Positions 47,696 through 60,693 of a stretch of 64,000 bases of DNA are shown here, one piece after another. Made by a program: the position numbers and the translations under genes. Each line of letters begins with the position of its first letter. The stretch's first letter is position 1. The stretch is taken from positions 1,183,524 to 1,247,523 of the forward strand of contig KQ964245.1 in assembly GCA_001566295.1 (NCBI GenBank), written 5' to 3'. The notes beneath the pieces were generated by a model that saw nothing but the letters and a program-made list of their open reading frames with translations, did no database searches and was not told where the DNA came from. The DNA comes from Microdochium bolleyi. Lineage: Eukaryota > Ascomycota > Sordariomycetes > Xylariales > Microdochiaceae.

Positions 47696-49721
47696 CAGTC
47701 ACTTGGTGATGTTAAGAAGCCATGCGCGCCCCTTGGGAGTCAGTCTGAATGTAACAGTGGAGGGGCGCGAGGGGTAGGTCGCGAGTAGCCCGTCTGTCCG
47801 GGTCGAGAGGGACGCCAACCAGGAAACCCGTGGGCGCCATGGGCCTTCTTCATTAAGAAGGACTGACTGATCTATGCTTCTCGCAGAACTATTCCCCCGG
47901 ACTGGACCTACGTTTCGGCTTTAAGCAGTGGTGCCTGCATTTGCGTTGTTGACTTCTCGATGTCTGATTGTGTTGTGGTCTGCACGGATTACTTTCGTGA
48001 TTGCTATCAAGTCTTTAACAATACAAACCTTACAGTGAGCAGCGGTACAGTGTCCAGGGCCCGTGGCTGTAGCGAGTCCGTAGGGAGCGAGTGTCCTAGC
48101 TGGAGTGTGGAGGAGGCCAAGGAGCCGGAATATTTACTGAAGTATCTGCAGAATCAAAGAACCGTGGCCTTTGGGCATGAGGTAAGGAAGTCACGATCTA
48201 CGACGACATATGCAGAATGTCACACTGGTCACTGGGACAGTCCTCTGTAATTAGAGTGTGCTAAATGGTTTGAACTATTCTGTCTTCAGCCCGTTGGAAT
48301 TGGGTCAGACGATGTCTCTATCTTTCCAAGATGCCCGATATGAGTCTGGCGACGGATGGTCAACATGAAGAATTCACAAGCTCTCGTTGAACTTGTGACA
48401 CCTGACAGGTGTACACAAGGCCAACTGATTATTGAGCTGTGTCGAGGCACGTTTGCAAGACTTGAATGTAGCTATGGAAAGGACGAGAAAACAAGCAGCA
48501 CTACAGCTACAGAGCTCTAGCTGGTCATGGCATTGAGAACCAAGGAGTGTCCTGGGTTGATTACGATGTCACCACTGGCAGGCGGTACGTCCAGCAGGCA
48601 TGGGTGAACAGTGTCAGTCATGCCACAGCGAAAGAGTAGCGACTCCGAGAGCCGCACTTTGGAACTTTGACGCCACCACTATGATTACCTTTAAGCGTAT
48701 CTTTATGCTAACCCGTGGTAATTAATGTCAAACTGTAGGCGAATATCATAGCGGGTGGCAAGGGTTACTGGCCCAAGAGTCCCAGCCTTGAGGTATTCTG
48801 CTTACCCAGCGGCAACATGATCACAGCTGAAAAGCACCTCAGCATTTCAAAACATTCAAACACCACCTGGTTTCGTCTGGAGGAAACCTCGCTTCCAGAC
48901 GATGCCACCATCCCGGATCCCACAACTGCCTCCTTTCTCTTCATTTCCGTTCCACACATCCCATGTTCATCGAAACCGGCATCGGATCCGATCTGGCCCC
49001 GGCCACTGGTGCACCAAAGCCTTGCATATCCGATGTGTTTCGACAGCCGGCCTTGGCGGACAGGGATCGTGGAACAGCAGCCAGAACAAGCCTCTGTGAC
49101 AACCCTAGCACACTTCACTGCACATCCACCTCTGTCGGAGTTCTAGACTCTTGCCCCCCGGAACTGGTAACTCGCTGCTTTGCCTGACCAATCAAAGCAC
49201 GCCTGGCGCATGCCGCAACATGCCAAGCTTTGTTGGTTCCGTCTTTCTCTCTTTGTCCTGTCCACCACCACGTGCTTTGTGCAGGCACCTTTTTCCCCAT
49301 CGCGAGCCATGCCGCCGCCGTCGCTTCCTCAAACGGCCTTTCTGGGCCTGAAACGAAGCACAGAGCGATCTCGCTAGTCCTTCCTTGGACTGTTGCCCAC
49401 GACACCCACAGCGTATGCTCGGCACGCTCGCACAACGAGCCATGTAGCCGTATATCGTCCCCCATGTGCCTGCTTTGCACATGGATCGTGAGGATAGCTT
49501 CTGGCTGCTCCCGCCGCTTGTCCACATTCGTCCTTCAGAAGCTGAAACGAGAGTGATCTCGGACCCCAGACCGTCCACCCCCATCACACGTGCCTTTGGT
49601 CAATATATCGTGAGCATCACCAGCAAGGGGTTCCGCCTCGGCTGACTGACTGAAACGAAGCGAGCTTTTTCCTTCGACCTGTAAGGCTGTCACCCAGGCC
49701 CGCCCTCCTCGCGACGGTAGG

Positions 49722-49752
49722 CAAGCAGGCAAGCAGGCAAGCAGGCAGGCAG
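49722..49752. repeat. AAGCAGGC minisatellite (about 4 units)
   Basis: The 8-bp unit AAGCAGGC is repeated about three and a half times, then decays to CAGGCAGG. A simple slippage repeat in non-coding sequence. Confidence 0.85.
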
Positions 49753-52700
49753 ATCGCTGCACCTACGTTTCAAGTCACTTCGCTGCATCCTCGTCTCCGG
49801 AATTTTGCCGTCCTTGTCTCTCTTTCCCACACACACTCTCTCTCCCACGCACCATGAAAGATGCGTGATGGACCCGGATGGCCCATCGTATGATTGCCCT
49901 CCATCCGAAACACACTCCTACCACATGCAGCGAACAGGGCGGCGACAGGGCTGTAGCTGAGGCTTTACAACCCCTTCCCACCCCCGTTCCGGGACGAGGG
50001 AGGGTCACCCTCGGGAGGCCGGGGCCGTCGGCCGCCGGCTGACTGACAACGGGAAAAACTTCACAATGTCAGTCTCGCGTTTCATCATGTCCGTGATGCC
50101 ACACACCTGGCTATGGCAACCGTATCCTGGATTAGGGGTTGGGTAGCCGCCGTCGGCCAGAGAGGGTCAGGAAGGGCGAACATGAGACGTTTAGCAGCGG
50201 GCAAGAAGACAGCATGCTTGGCCCTGTGACATGCACAGTTCGGAATGGCCTCCGGAATGATTCCGGTCGCGGCAGGTATTGCCGCGTCCTACCAAAAAAA
50301 AGAGAAGAGTTCCCGACAATCTGGTAGGTAGGTACGCGATGCCAGTGATGTTGCTTAGACACCAGGGGATGTTCTCTGCCTTCCATGTTGCGGGTCTTTG
50401 CGGCTGGCTGTCAGAAGAGGGTTTTACTATAGATCAGATAGATTACACAAGAAACCTCCCCCGGATCTGATCTGCGATGTGTTATGCAAGGCTTGCGGCA
50501 CGGGATCCCGACGTTGCGGCTCTGTCGGGACAGGCCGAAGGAGAGTTCTGCGGCCAAGAGAAAAAATGCCCGCGGGTCTGGTCCCCTTGATGCAAGGATA
50601 CCGGGACGGCGGCGACACATACGCGTGTATTGCTCAGGCTCTCGCGGCTGACGATCCAGCGCAAGTGTCGATGTACACAGAAACAGCAGCAACTCGCTCA
50701 CGAGTAGACGGGGAGGAGCATACCGAGTCCCGGCAGCACGAGGGTGTTCTTCAACGTTGGCTTCAGATGCCGGTGGCTCCATCTGCACCTGCACCACCCA
50801 AGTCTATCTGGCTGAATGACCTGTTTGAGCTCTCGTTGGGAGCCGGATCAGCGGTAGCGCTGTCACTACCAAGACCATCTCTGACTTCTCTGGCGGGCTG
50901 TGGAATGAGCGAGAACACAAACAAGTTTCCGCCAGCACATGCAAGACTACTCATGGCCTTACTTGCTTCTCTCTGCTGTCCTGGAGTCACGGCACCAATA
51001 GCTCGCACAGCCTTGGTAGACAAGCAGGCCGCGACATCCAGACAGCACTGCACGTCAACCTCAGCATCATCATTATTACCAGCCAATGAAAATGATCAAT
51101 CCCCAATTCGCGCACGGCTCGGGCTTCGCACATTGGCTGCCTCCCAACTGCAGCAGCATGCACAGACGGGAATAAGCTGTCGCTGGCCGCGTCTTCCCCT
51201 GGCGAAGCCAAAGATCCAAAGGGAATGAATCACGTCTCCGTGGCCCTCGTCCACAGGGCCGACCAAGTTACGAGGACACACTAGTCTACTGCACGCATAT
51301 GATGCCGCGTGTAGAGGTCCGGAAATGCGGCTCCAGAACCCCAGAGGATGGCCGGCGGCGCAAAAAGGGCTCACCAACTAATCAGCCGCCACAATCCAGC
51401 AGTTCAGCCCGTCGCGCCGCGTTCTCGGGGGTTGGTCGGGCCCGGTCGTCGCCCTGCGTAGCACCATTCAGCACACACACACACACGCATACACATGGCA
51501 ACTGGCGTGGGTACGTCAGCCATGTCCGATAGTCCGCAGCGGGTATGTGTGTATTGGACTGCGCCCTGCCCGCGCCATGTGTGCTGTGCGCCAGGGGCGT
51601 GTGCAAGAATGCACGCAGCAGAAGGATAATGCGCGCAGGGCAAGTCCGCAGAGGGATAAAAATAGAAACACGTGTGTTGCGTCACCTTTTTGGCCCTGTG
51701 CTGCGCGCGACTTCGGGCGGTGGCGCTGCGGGACTTTGGAATGCTATGGCGGGTCCACCACGAACGTGCCTCTGGATTCACTGCAAGATCGTGCGTGCCG
51801 GCCGAAAACTCGGTTATTGCGGCCCCGCGGCCAGACTGATGACTGATTCAGAGGTCAACTAGTCCTTGGCCTGAGAACGTTATGAGATCATACAGGGAGA
51901 AAGTGGGGGTGCGCTGGTCCAGTCTGGCCGCAGTTGTCCCAGTCCCTATTGTCTGGTCCATCGTATCAGGCACTTCATGCTCCGCGGAATCCATGGCGCT
52001 ATTCAGTGTATTGTGTGTGCTGTCAGCTCGGTTGGATGTCACTGCTGACGCACTGAGAGGAGCTTGACGAGGCTTGCGCGAACAGCACAAGAACCCAAGC
52101 GCTTCCGGGGGGCTGTCTGGTCAACGATGGGGCGGCGCGTTGTCACTGGTCAGGGCGAATAACCTTGGAATGAAGGTGGGCTGGCCTGGTCGCTCCTTTT
52201 GTATATTGAACCTGACGATCCTTGATCATCATCGTTGTGCTGGCGATGTTGAGCCCTTGAACCGCTGAGTAAGCGGGGCACTGCCTGCCGGGTGGTGGCC
52301 GAGCCCCAATGCCAAGACGATCGTCTTCGGCAGTTGAGCGCGCACAATTAATGCATTGCTTAAGTCTGCAGAAGAGGGCCGTCCCAGCCAATCGTGACTC
52401 GGGTGCAGACGGAGCATTGCCACATCCAAGGAAGCTCCAAATTCGCGGGTCCTGGGGAAGATCGCAGGTCTACAGTATCTGCCGCCTTGCCTGCCGAGCT
52501 GCCTGCAATTGTGGGCGTGTCGTGTCTTTCATTTCATGCGTGGGCACGCACGGCCTACACAGCCCCAAGCGGTACATAGCAGCCAGTAGGATAGTTCCGG
52601 GACCTTGTCGGCGGGTCAGAGGTAGTCAACACGAATCTGTGCCATCCTCGTCCACCGTTCCGGAAGCAGCGGGTGTTGTTGTGTCAAGGGACCCAAGAGT

Positions 52701-54294
52701 CGTCTGAATGTTCTGTTCGCCTACCAGAAGACTTTAGCGGCCGGTTGACATTTCATGGTCGTATCAGAATGCGAATCAGGCAGGCCGTGGCGATGCGCGC
52801 TGGCACGCCTGCAACCCTGGTGTGTTCTAAAGTTTGGTCTGAGCAAAGCTTCAGGGTCTGTTGTCTTGGCGAGGGGCTTGGAATGGCTGCACGAGCTGGC
52901 CGCCGACCTGCTTGTTTCACCAAGCCGAGACTCGAGTACTCTGTTGGCTGTTAGGGGTGGGGGGGTGGGGGCGAGAAAGAGAACACGCCTCGAAGCTGAG
53001 CCCTGTTCGTTGCTTTCGCCATCATGTGCGTTGATGGGATCAACTCAAAGGACAGCCTATTCCGGTCGATAAGTAGCGTGAGTAACATAACCGTCAGGTG
53101 AACAAGGTTCATCAGCCAAAGGCGCCCGGAATATGCCATGTCGAGTCGGGATCTCCGTGGGATGGAACGTCGCATAAGCATACCTAACCTAACGGTGTAA
53201 GCGCCCTGCGTGAAATGATTGGCTGCACTGTTCCGGACAACGCCAGGCTGGGGGACACTTCGCGACTTGGGTTTCAGAACATATCGTGAGTCGTGACCAG
53301 GCCTTTGAAGACGGAACGTTATCTGGATCGTGGAGATGATTTGAGCCTAGGTCTGGACTAGGGAGGAACATTACGACCGCGCAAGGCCTCTGTGATGGCA
53401 CACTTGGGCGAGACGACAGCAGCTTCTCCAGCGGAGACACTGGCCGTGCGGCCCGGCAACACTGACTCGTTCGAGTTGACCATCCAAGAGACGCCACATG
53501 AATCCAACGCCGCGACCTGGTGATCTTTACGATTCTACCAATGTCGAATGCTGCCGCGTATCTGCGACATGACAAGCTGCCGAATGCTTCGTATGATCTA
53601 GGCAGGTGATTGGCGGCCTCTATGTGTACTCAATTGTCAGGGTTTGGGAGCGACCGTCGCGCCTACCTATCCGCCACGGTGGAAGGACAGTGAACCGAGC
53701 GATTTTGCATTCATACGTCCACTTTCAAGACAGACCGTCTGGCAAATATGATTGAGGACGAGTCTAGCTCCATACTGGTGTCTATAACTTGGGCCACCGA
53801 TCGATCAAAGTGATATCAAAGCTGACATTGATGTGTGTAACTGACATTGACGCTCCGTTTGCTGGCATAGGCCGAGTAGACAGGGCTGCCCTGTCCTGTA
53901 AGGAAGACTCATTAGGTGGGTAGAGGCTGTGCAGAAGACGCTTGGAACGTGCAGGTTAGTGTTTCTCCTGAGATGCCTTGATTATCTTCATTAGTACGGG
54001 TGAGGGGTGAGTAAGTCCGAGAATGGGGTTGCCGACGCGACCTGCAATTGCCCAATCTGGCTCTTGAGACGGTAAGCCCAGTGTTCACCCCAGTCTCGAG
54101 CAACATCTCTGGTTCTCCCTGGGCCATTGATCTTGACTGCCATGTAGGATCGTCCGAATATTGCCCTGCCATCGTGGCTTGGAGTAGAAATTGGGCGCAC
54201 CTGCGGAGCGAGCGCAGGGAATCCGGACATTGATTCGGAGCCGGGCTATTCCCTAACCGACGATGATGGCAGGTGCTCATACCGGTATGGCTAA

Positions 54295-54312
54295 CCTTAC
54301 CTTAAGGTAAGG
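54295..54312. repeat. 18-bp perfect palindrome
   Basis: CCTTACCTTAAGGTAAGG reads the same on both strands. Its central 12 bp equal the palindrome at 33605-33616. It could be a binding site for a dimeric protein or a remnant of a dispersed repeat. Confidence 0.85.
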
Positions 54313-55522
54313 ACGTGAGGCAGTTGTCGATGCTGGGTCGCTATTGGCGGTAGCGCGAACACTCGGCCAGGAATTGCCGAGCGGGCGTAGCGACCTGGAA
54401 CAGGTTTCGCACTCGAACAGCACCCATTGCCAGCACTTAAGCAGCCCCTAAACTTGTCAAGTTGGAGCGTTCTCGACCCCACGCAGCATGGAGATATCGA
54501 TCATGATTGACAACTTCCAAGCATGGGGTAGACAGACAGGCTTTTTGGGTGGTCGATACTGTGCCTTGTGCATGCTCGCAGTGCCATGGATGATGGGTGT
54601 TCTGCCATCACGAGGCTCGTGGGAGTGTGGTGATGCGATCGAGTTGATGGTCCTCCGGAAGTGCGGCATGGGCAGGCTTGACGGTCTGGTGGCACCACTC
54701 GAACCTAGCCGCATCGAGGGCGGCGAGGAATGGGATGCAGCTCAGGAGAGCCAGTGGCCGTCGGGGAATGGCGTTTCGAAGAAGGCTGCCCGGGGGGAGA
54801 GGGCAGCATGGCGGGCGGGAGATAGGGCGACCCCATGGCAGCGCGAGAAAAGGCTTACGCGGCCTCCTCCTTCCCTGCGAGCGGGTCCGGCCTTGACCCA
54901 TGAACACGGTCTCCTGGCGATGAGCCGGCCAAGCCCACCCCGGGGTGGGCAATGCCCCTGTCTGGCTGCTTGGCTCTGGGCGCCAGGACATCAGATCAAC
55001 CAGCCTGGAAGACGGCAACTGTCCAGGAACACCGGGGCAGCGACTCGGGCCCCGAGGCCCAAGGTTTCCAGGGATCCCAAGCCCTGTGGACACGGTCCAA
55101 CGCATGTACGACCTGCCCGACCCCTTTGCAGCGGTGCATGGGGGAACCTGTGGGTGGTAGCTAGTGCTCTCTCTTGCTGCATCAGGCAGTCCATCCACCA
55201 GCACCGACAGACTAGTCTACCCTGCACCCACCCTGTCCGTTTGCTGAGCCTCCCCAGGCAGCCATAACAGCCATTACCCTCCTCTTCCCCCGAATCCCAC
55301 TTCCCCGGCTGCTCCTGATTTTGATCCTGTTCATCATTGACATCCACTCATCATCACCAACTTCGACCTCGCGTCCCTCAAAACAAAGTCTCTTCATTCA
55401 CTCGACTTGAACCGCCCCCGTTTTCAATCACCGTCGCTCCTGTCTGCTACAGCCGTTCCGCAGCGAACCATAGCGGGAGCGCACCAGGATTCGCCACAGG
55501 TTACACACATATCCTGACCACA

Positions 55523-57299
55523 ATGTCACAACCTCAACTCAACCAGGGCGGCATCGCCGACCCTTTGGACCTGCTAGACTTCTCAGAGTATGATGGTCTC
55601 CCGTACCAGTCGCCATCGCCATCCACAAGCAGCAAGTCCCAGTTCCCGACTGGCCCAGCAACCTCAATGTCCATCACACCACCAACATTACCATCCAGCC
55701 AGCCCATGTCCGGGCCCAGCCATAAGTATGACCAGTACAAGCAGCAGACGCCCTTTGTACCGGGCGCTCTCGCCAGCACGATCGCTGTGAACCAGAACAA
55801 CGCCGACATCACTGGCTACAACCTCGAGTACATGAGCCCCGGAGAGGATCTTTTCGACTTCAACTCGAACCCCTCGCACTCGAGGCGCAACACCGAAATG
55901 GATGTCGACTTTGAGGCGTCCGAACCTGGCTTCTACTATGCTGCCGAGCCCACCATCAACCCAAATGCGATTGGCGCCTCGGGGTCACAACTCACTTCGC
56001 CCAGCATGGTTGCACCACCTTCCAATGTGGGCAGAATGTACCCGGGCATGCATCAGCAGGCCGCCCTTGCCAAAGCCCAGGCACAGCAGAGGCAACAGCG
56101 TCAGATCATCCAGCAGCAGCAGGCCGAGAGGCAACAGACTCCGGCGGCGAAGCAGCAGCGCTCCAAAGCTCCCATGCCTGCAGATCCCATTGTCGAGCAA
56201 AAGATTACTCAGCTTCTCAACTCAATGCGTTCCAAAGCCAACGCCGGTGACGATGACGAGCCTTCTCTCCACATGGCCCGGACCAAGAAGGAGGAAGATG
56301 ATATGGACGAGGACGAGAGGCTCCTTGCCAGTGAGGAAGGCAAGAAGCTCAGCAGCAAGGAAAGGCGCCAGCTTCGCAACAAGGTTTCCGCTCGTGCCTT
56401 CCGTTCCCGGAGAAAGGGTAAGTCACAACACACTATACCACAATTAGACTCGCGTGCTAACCTCCTGGACAGAATACATCACTCAGCTTGAGAGCGAAAT
56501 TGCTACGAAGGTCACTGAGAATGGTGATCTCCGCGCTCAAAACCGTGCTCTGATGGAGGAGAACCGTAGGCTGTCTGACCTGACTCGCATGCTCCTCTCT
56601 TCGTCGTCGTTCTCGACCTTCCTCGACCAGATGGGTACCGCCCCCACCGCTATCACTCAGCCGCAACAGCAAGCTCCTGTCGTTGAGCAGCGCCAGGGTG
56701 AAAACCAGCAGATCCCTAAGGATGTCAACCCCTACGTCGCTTCACTGGCACAGCAAACCCAACCCCAGCAGATTGGCATGGCCATGATTCCCGAGACTTC
56801 CATGGACTTCTCGATGCTTAACATGGACAACTCGACCTCGTACAGTTACCAGCCTCAGGTGTTCACTGTTCTCGAGACTCCCAGCTTCGCCGGCCTCGAC
56901 GCTGCGACATTGTCTGAGAAACCGTCTGTCGTGTGCAGTGGGCTCGAAGATGTCTGCACTGAAGTGAAGACAATGGCTCCTCAGTTTGAGACTCCCGTGC
57001 CCTCCACCTTGGCTAAGCCTGTTGCGCCGAAGTGCACTGCTCGCAACAACGGATCAGACAACGAAGCCGGAGACCTCGACGGCGACATCTTCGATGACGA
57101 GCAGGACGCTTCCGCCATTGACATCTCTTCTCTCATTTTCGGCACTATCAGCTCTGAGAAGAGCCGCCCCCAGTATCAGCTTGTGGATGCATCCGTCCAT
57201 GAAGCCGAGGCGGCTGTTGCACTGAGGAAAGTTGAAAAACTCTCGGCGAGCCTCGAGGCCACCATGGCCCGGTTAAACATGCTCACCGATGGGTTGTAA
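55523..57299 (+). CDS. bZIP transcription factor
   Basis: Two exons (55523-56417 and 56473-57299) give 573 aa. The intron is GTAAGT..CTAAC..CAG, 55 nt, and splits the bZIP domain between basic region and zipper. The basic region (about 276-298) contains NKVSARAFRSRRKEY with the DNA-contacting Asn, Ala, Ser/Arg pattern. The zipper has Leu304, (Lys311), Leu318, Leu325 and Leu332 in heptad spacing. The N-terminal half is Pro/Ser/Gln-rich with a polyQ segment (about 200-225) and an acidic stretch just before the basic region. The C-terminal part has a conserved-looking LTRMLLSSSSFSTFLDQM after the zipper and an acidic DGDIFDDEQD segment. It is a nuclear activator or repressor; this class occurs across filamentous ascomycetes, but I do not assign a named orthologue. 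The ATG has context CACAATG. Confidence 0.91.
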
Positions 57300-58800
57300 T
57301 TCAATCTACTCGAGCTTCGTAGTCATCTTCTCTTTCTACTATATTTAGTGCACGACTTCTTTAGCAATGCATGGCGTTCCGGGTTGGGGAAGAGCATGAT
57401 ATAGCTGAGGACATTGGGTGAGCCTCAGATTACGGGATTGGCTGCATCATGTTTTGGGCATACAGGCAGATGGTGGTGCAAACACGGTGGCACACGTGTA
57501 CAAAGGAACATTCAGACATAGCTTTCATTATCTTGGACGTGTAAGAGTCATCAAGCCTGACACGTCCTGGTTCGAATATATCTACCATGCCATTTCCCAT
57601 ACATACATTCCACACTTGTGCTAGGCCAACTGTTCCGCTTCGGTGTCCGCCATAATGTGGTGAAGCGAGTCCTAGTCTCGGGGGGGTGGGGGGGGGGTTT
57701 GAGACGATTCGAGGACTTCCATGAGCGCTAATGGGTGACAGCCGGTGCATATCGAGACCGACGACTCCAAACTCCGCCGCAGCTCCTCTTCTGAAGTCGG
57801 AAGCCAGGCGATGCAGGGCACGTGCGGGCGGAAGAGGAAGATGAAGAAAACACTGGAAATCACGACAAGAACAATTTCTGGGCCGAGAGAAGGAGTTGTG
57901 CATGCACGGGGCAATCTATGTGTAGCGTACTTCAAGTACAAGCAGTAATTGCAGTAGTCTGATCGGGTCGGCCCCCAAAATGCTTGTTTCTCAAGCAGCC
58001 CCACTCTGCCCTCTCGTCATACATCGTGGTGGCACGGCTCAGGACAGAAGCACAAGTACATTCAGGAAGCGGTACTGCCACTTCTACCCTCGGTTTGTGT
58101 TTCTTCTCTACAGGGTCCTGCTCCTACATGTCCTTTTTTTCTCCGATCCAAGAGAACACGTGGGCGCCGGGGTCCCGAGAAACAAAGCTCAGAAGCTAAA
58201 AGCAAAGAAAAATGGCTTGGAAGGGACGGAGGTCATGGGATTCTTTGCCAAACTGGAAAAGTGATGCATCGATCGACCTTCTCTTCTGCACATGCTACAT
58301 AGACGGGGTGAAAAGAGGTCCCTGAATCACATTATCTAGCATGCGGGTTTCGCGCGCGCGCGGGGGATCTGAACCACTGGCTGCTCATCGCGCTCTCGGT
58401 GCTAACCGAGCCGACCGGCGGACTGGCGCGCTTGTGGAGATGACATCACGAAGTGGTCAAGTCCTCTTCCGCTCCCCCCTTACCGATCGAGGTTATGCGA
58501 TTTAAGCATGCTGGTAATGTAGCACGTCACATATTTTCCTTTCTCCATAAGTAGTGGCACATTATATTGCCTGGCTTTGTCAACCTGGAGTTTATATAGG
58601 AATAATACACGCACCTTGGCGTGTCATTGCTTGACGAGAGTGCTCCCTTTTCTTCTGGTTCCGTAACGTGTATAATCCTTACACTTTTGTTGCGATTTTC
58701 GGTCTCGTGAGACCTGCCACGGGAGCATTCCACTGCCTGATATTCGAGTGAGGTCGTCCTTTTCCTGTAAGGCCGAAACAGAGAGCGACTTGAGTATCGT
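57300..58800. other. Intergenic between bZIP and SNG1-like genes
   Basis: Contains the bZIP 3' flank and the SNG1-like promoter. A broken poly-G run (G7-T-G10) lies at about 57680-57697 and a CGCGCGCG stretch near 58350. No gene seen. Confidence 0.6.
57680..57697. repeat. Interrupted poly-G tract
   Basis: Seven G, one T, then ten G, about 380 bp downstream of the bZIP stop. It is G-quadruplex-prone simple sequence. Confidence 0.85.
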
Positions 58801-60693
58801 ATGGCACCACCACGCAGAGAGGCTCGACGAGCCAACACGCCAGACGCATCCGCGTTTGTTCTCGCCGCCCGGGACGATAACAATGGCAACGATAACAGGC
58901 AGCGTAACGACGACTCATCCGAGCAGACGATATGGGGCCGCAGATCCAGCAATAACAACAACGACAATTCGGCCGCCGCGGGTCGACGCCGGCATGACGG
59001 CCACGACCACCACGACGATTTTGCGAGTTACGCAACTGGTGGTGGTACAGACGGCTACTATACGAAACCCCACGAGAGCGTCGGGTTCTGGCACCACAAG
59101 ATGAGCAAAGTGCGCAAGCACGTGCTGCTGATGTGGGCGCGGACCAGTGAGTGTCTCCCCGTCGTGCTGTCCTAGATTTCAGCGGCGAGTTTGAACGAAC
59201 TTCGTTCGCATCGTACTCCCGGTCGAGCTGCTCAAGACTAATACCATGCCTTAGTCCTCATCCTGATCGTCGCGATCATGGGCGTGCTGTCCTTGTACTG
59301 GGGCGTGCTGTACAACGCGGAGGATCGGCTGCGGAACTTTGTCGTCTACGTCGTCGACTTTGACGGGCAGGTCGCGCCGTACGACACCGAGCCAAACCCG
59401 TTCGTCGGCGAGACCATGGTCAACGCGGCGCTGGGCATGGTCAACAACCCGGCCCAGAAGATGTCGCTTGGCTACACGGTCGTGAACCCCGCCGAATTCG
59501 ACTTCAACCCGACCGCCGTGCGGCAGGCCGTGTACGACTGGCGGTGCTGGGCCGCGGTCATCGTGCACCCCAACGCGACGGCGCTCCTGCGCGAGGCCGT
59601 GGCCGTCGGCAACGCCTCGTACAGCCCCGCGGGCTCCGTGCAGTACGTCTACCAGACGGCCCGGCAGGACACGGCGACGTACAACTACATCCGCCCCGCG
59701 CTCGACGCGCTCACGACGAGCTTCGGGGCGCAGTTTGGCCGGCAGTGGTCGGAGCAGCTCATGTCCAACGCGTCCCTGTCGCGGCAGACCATGGCGCAGG
59801 CGCCCGCGGCCATCAACCCGGGCATCTCGCCGCTGCCGATCGATCTGCGGCCTTTCCAGCCGGCGACCGTCACCGCGTCGGTGAGCATCGGGCTCATCTA
59901 CCTCATCATCACTTCGTTCTTCTCCTTCTCTTTCTTCTTGCCCATCCACATGGTATGTAACTACTACCCTCCTGGATCGTTCACGCGATATCAAAGTGCT
60001 GACTGGGACCTGGAAACTCAGAAATACATCCAGCCACAGGGACACCCGCCTCTGCACTTCTGGCAGTTCATCATCTGGCGCTGGATTGCCACAATCGTCG
60101 CGTACTTCTTCGTGTCCCTAGGCTACTCGCTGGTGTCCTTGGCGATGCAGGTCCCGTTCTGGATGCCGCCAGCATCGCCCACAGAGGTCGCCTTCAACCC
60201 GACGGCATACGGGCTCGCCTCGTTTCCCGTCTGGTGGATGATCAACTTCCTTGGCATGGTCGCTCTGGGCTTCGCCAGCGAGAACGTGGCCATGGTCGTC
60301 GGCCAGCCGTGGGCGGCGCTGTGGCTGATCTTCTGGGTCATCACCAACGTCACGACCTCGTTCTACGCGTACGAGGTCATCCCGACCTTCTACTCATGGG
60401 GCTATGCGTGGCCCCTGCACTCAGTCGTCGAGGCCAGCCGGCACATCCTGTTCGATCTGAAGTCGGATATCGGGAAAGACATCGGTATCCTGCTGGCCTG
60501 GGGCGCTGTGAACACAGCATTCTTCCCGCTGTGTTGCTACATCATGCGGTGGAAGACGGAGCGGGAGCAACGCATGCAGGAGAAGAACAAAGACCAATAT
60601 GTCGTGAAGACGGAAGACGGTGAGAAGCATCTGCCGAAGGACAAGGGCGAAAAGCCCCCGCTAAGGAAGAGAGGGTTTATGCGAGGAGTCTGA
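58801..60693 (+). CDS. SNG1/DUF3533-family membrane protein
   Basis: Three exons (58801-59146, 59255-59952, 60022-60693) give 571 aa. The first intron is GTGAGT..TTAG. The second is 69 nt (GTATGT..CTGAC..CAG), a multiple of three with no stop, so retention would add 23 residues. The hydrophilic N-terminus of about 110 residues is rich in Asn, Asp, His and Arg and is probably cytosolic. One membrane span (ILIVAIMGVLSLYWGVLY) is followed by a large extracytoplasmic domain (about 135-320), then about five further spans. The arrangement and motifs such as FFLPIHMKYIQPQGHPPLHFWQ, LIFWVITNV and SWGYAWPLHSVVEASRHI fit the SNG1 (nitrosoguanidine-resistance) family, a YhgE/ABC-2-permease-like group. 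Yeast Sng1 is linked to drug resistance and plasma-membrane lipid asymmetry. The precise substrate is unknown. Confidence 0.9.

Larger units (their letters stand above)
47101..55522. other. 8.4-kb gene-poor region
   Basis: The largest gap in the window. No frame matches a family, and the longest (50398-51228, plus) starts without an ATG and is overlapped on the other strand. There is no AT-rich RIP signature. Landmarks are a CT-rich tract with a duplicated TCTCGCTCTCTTA (about 47626-47695), an AAGCAGGC minisatellite (49722-49750), a CA repeat (51473-51488) and an 18-bp palindrome (54295-54312). The last part holds the bZIP promoter and a long AUG-free leader. Confidence 0.5.

Noticed and set aside
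50398..51228. 276-codon plus-strand frame in the gene desert
   Set aside because: Non-ATG start, no recognisable motif, overlapped on the other strand.
59251..60057. 268-codon minus-strand frame
   Set aside because: Antisense shadow of the SNG1-like gene, Arg/Val/Asp-rich with no domain.
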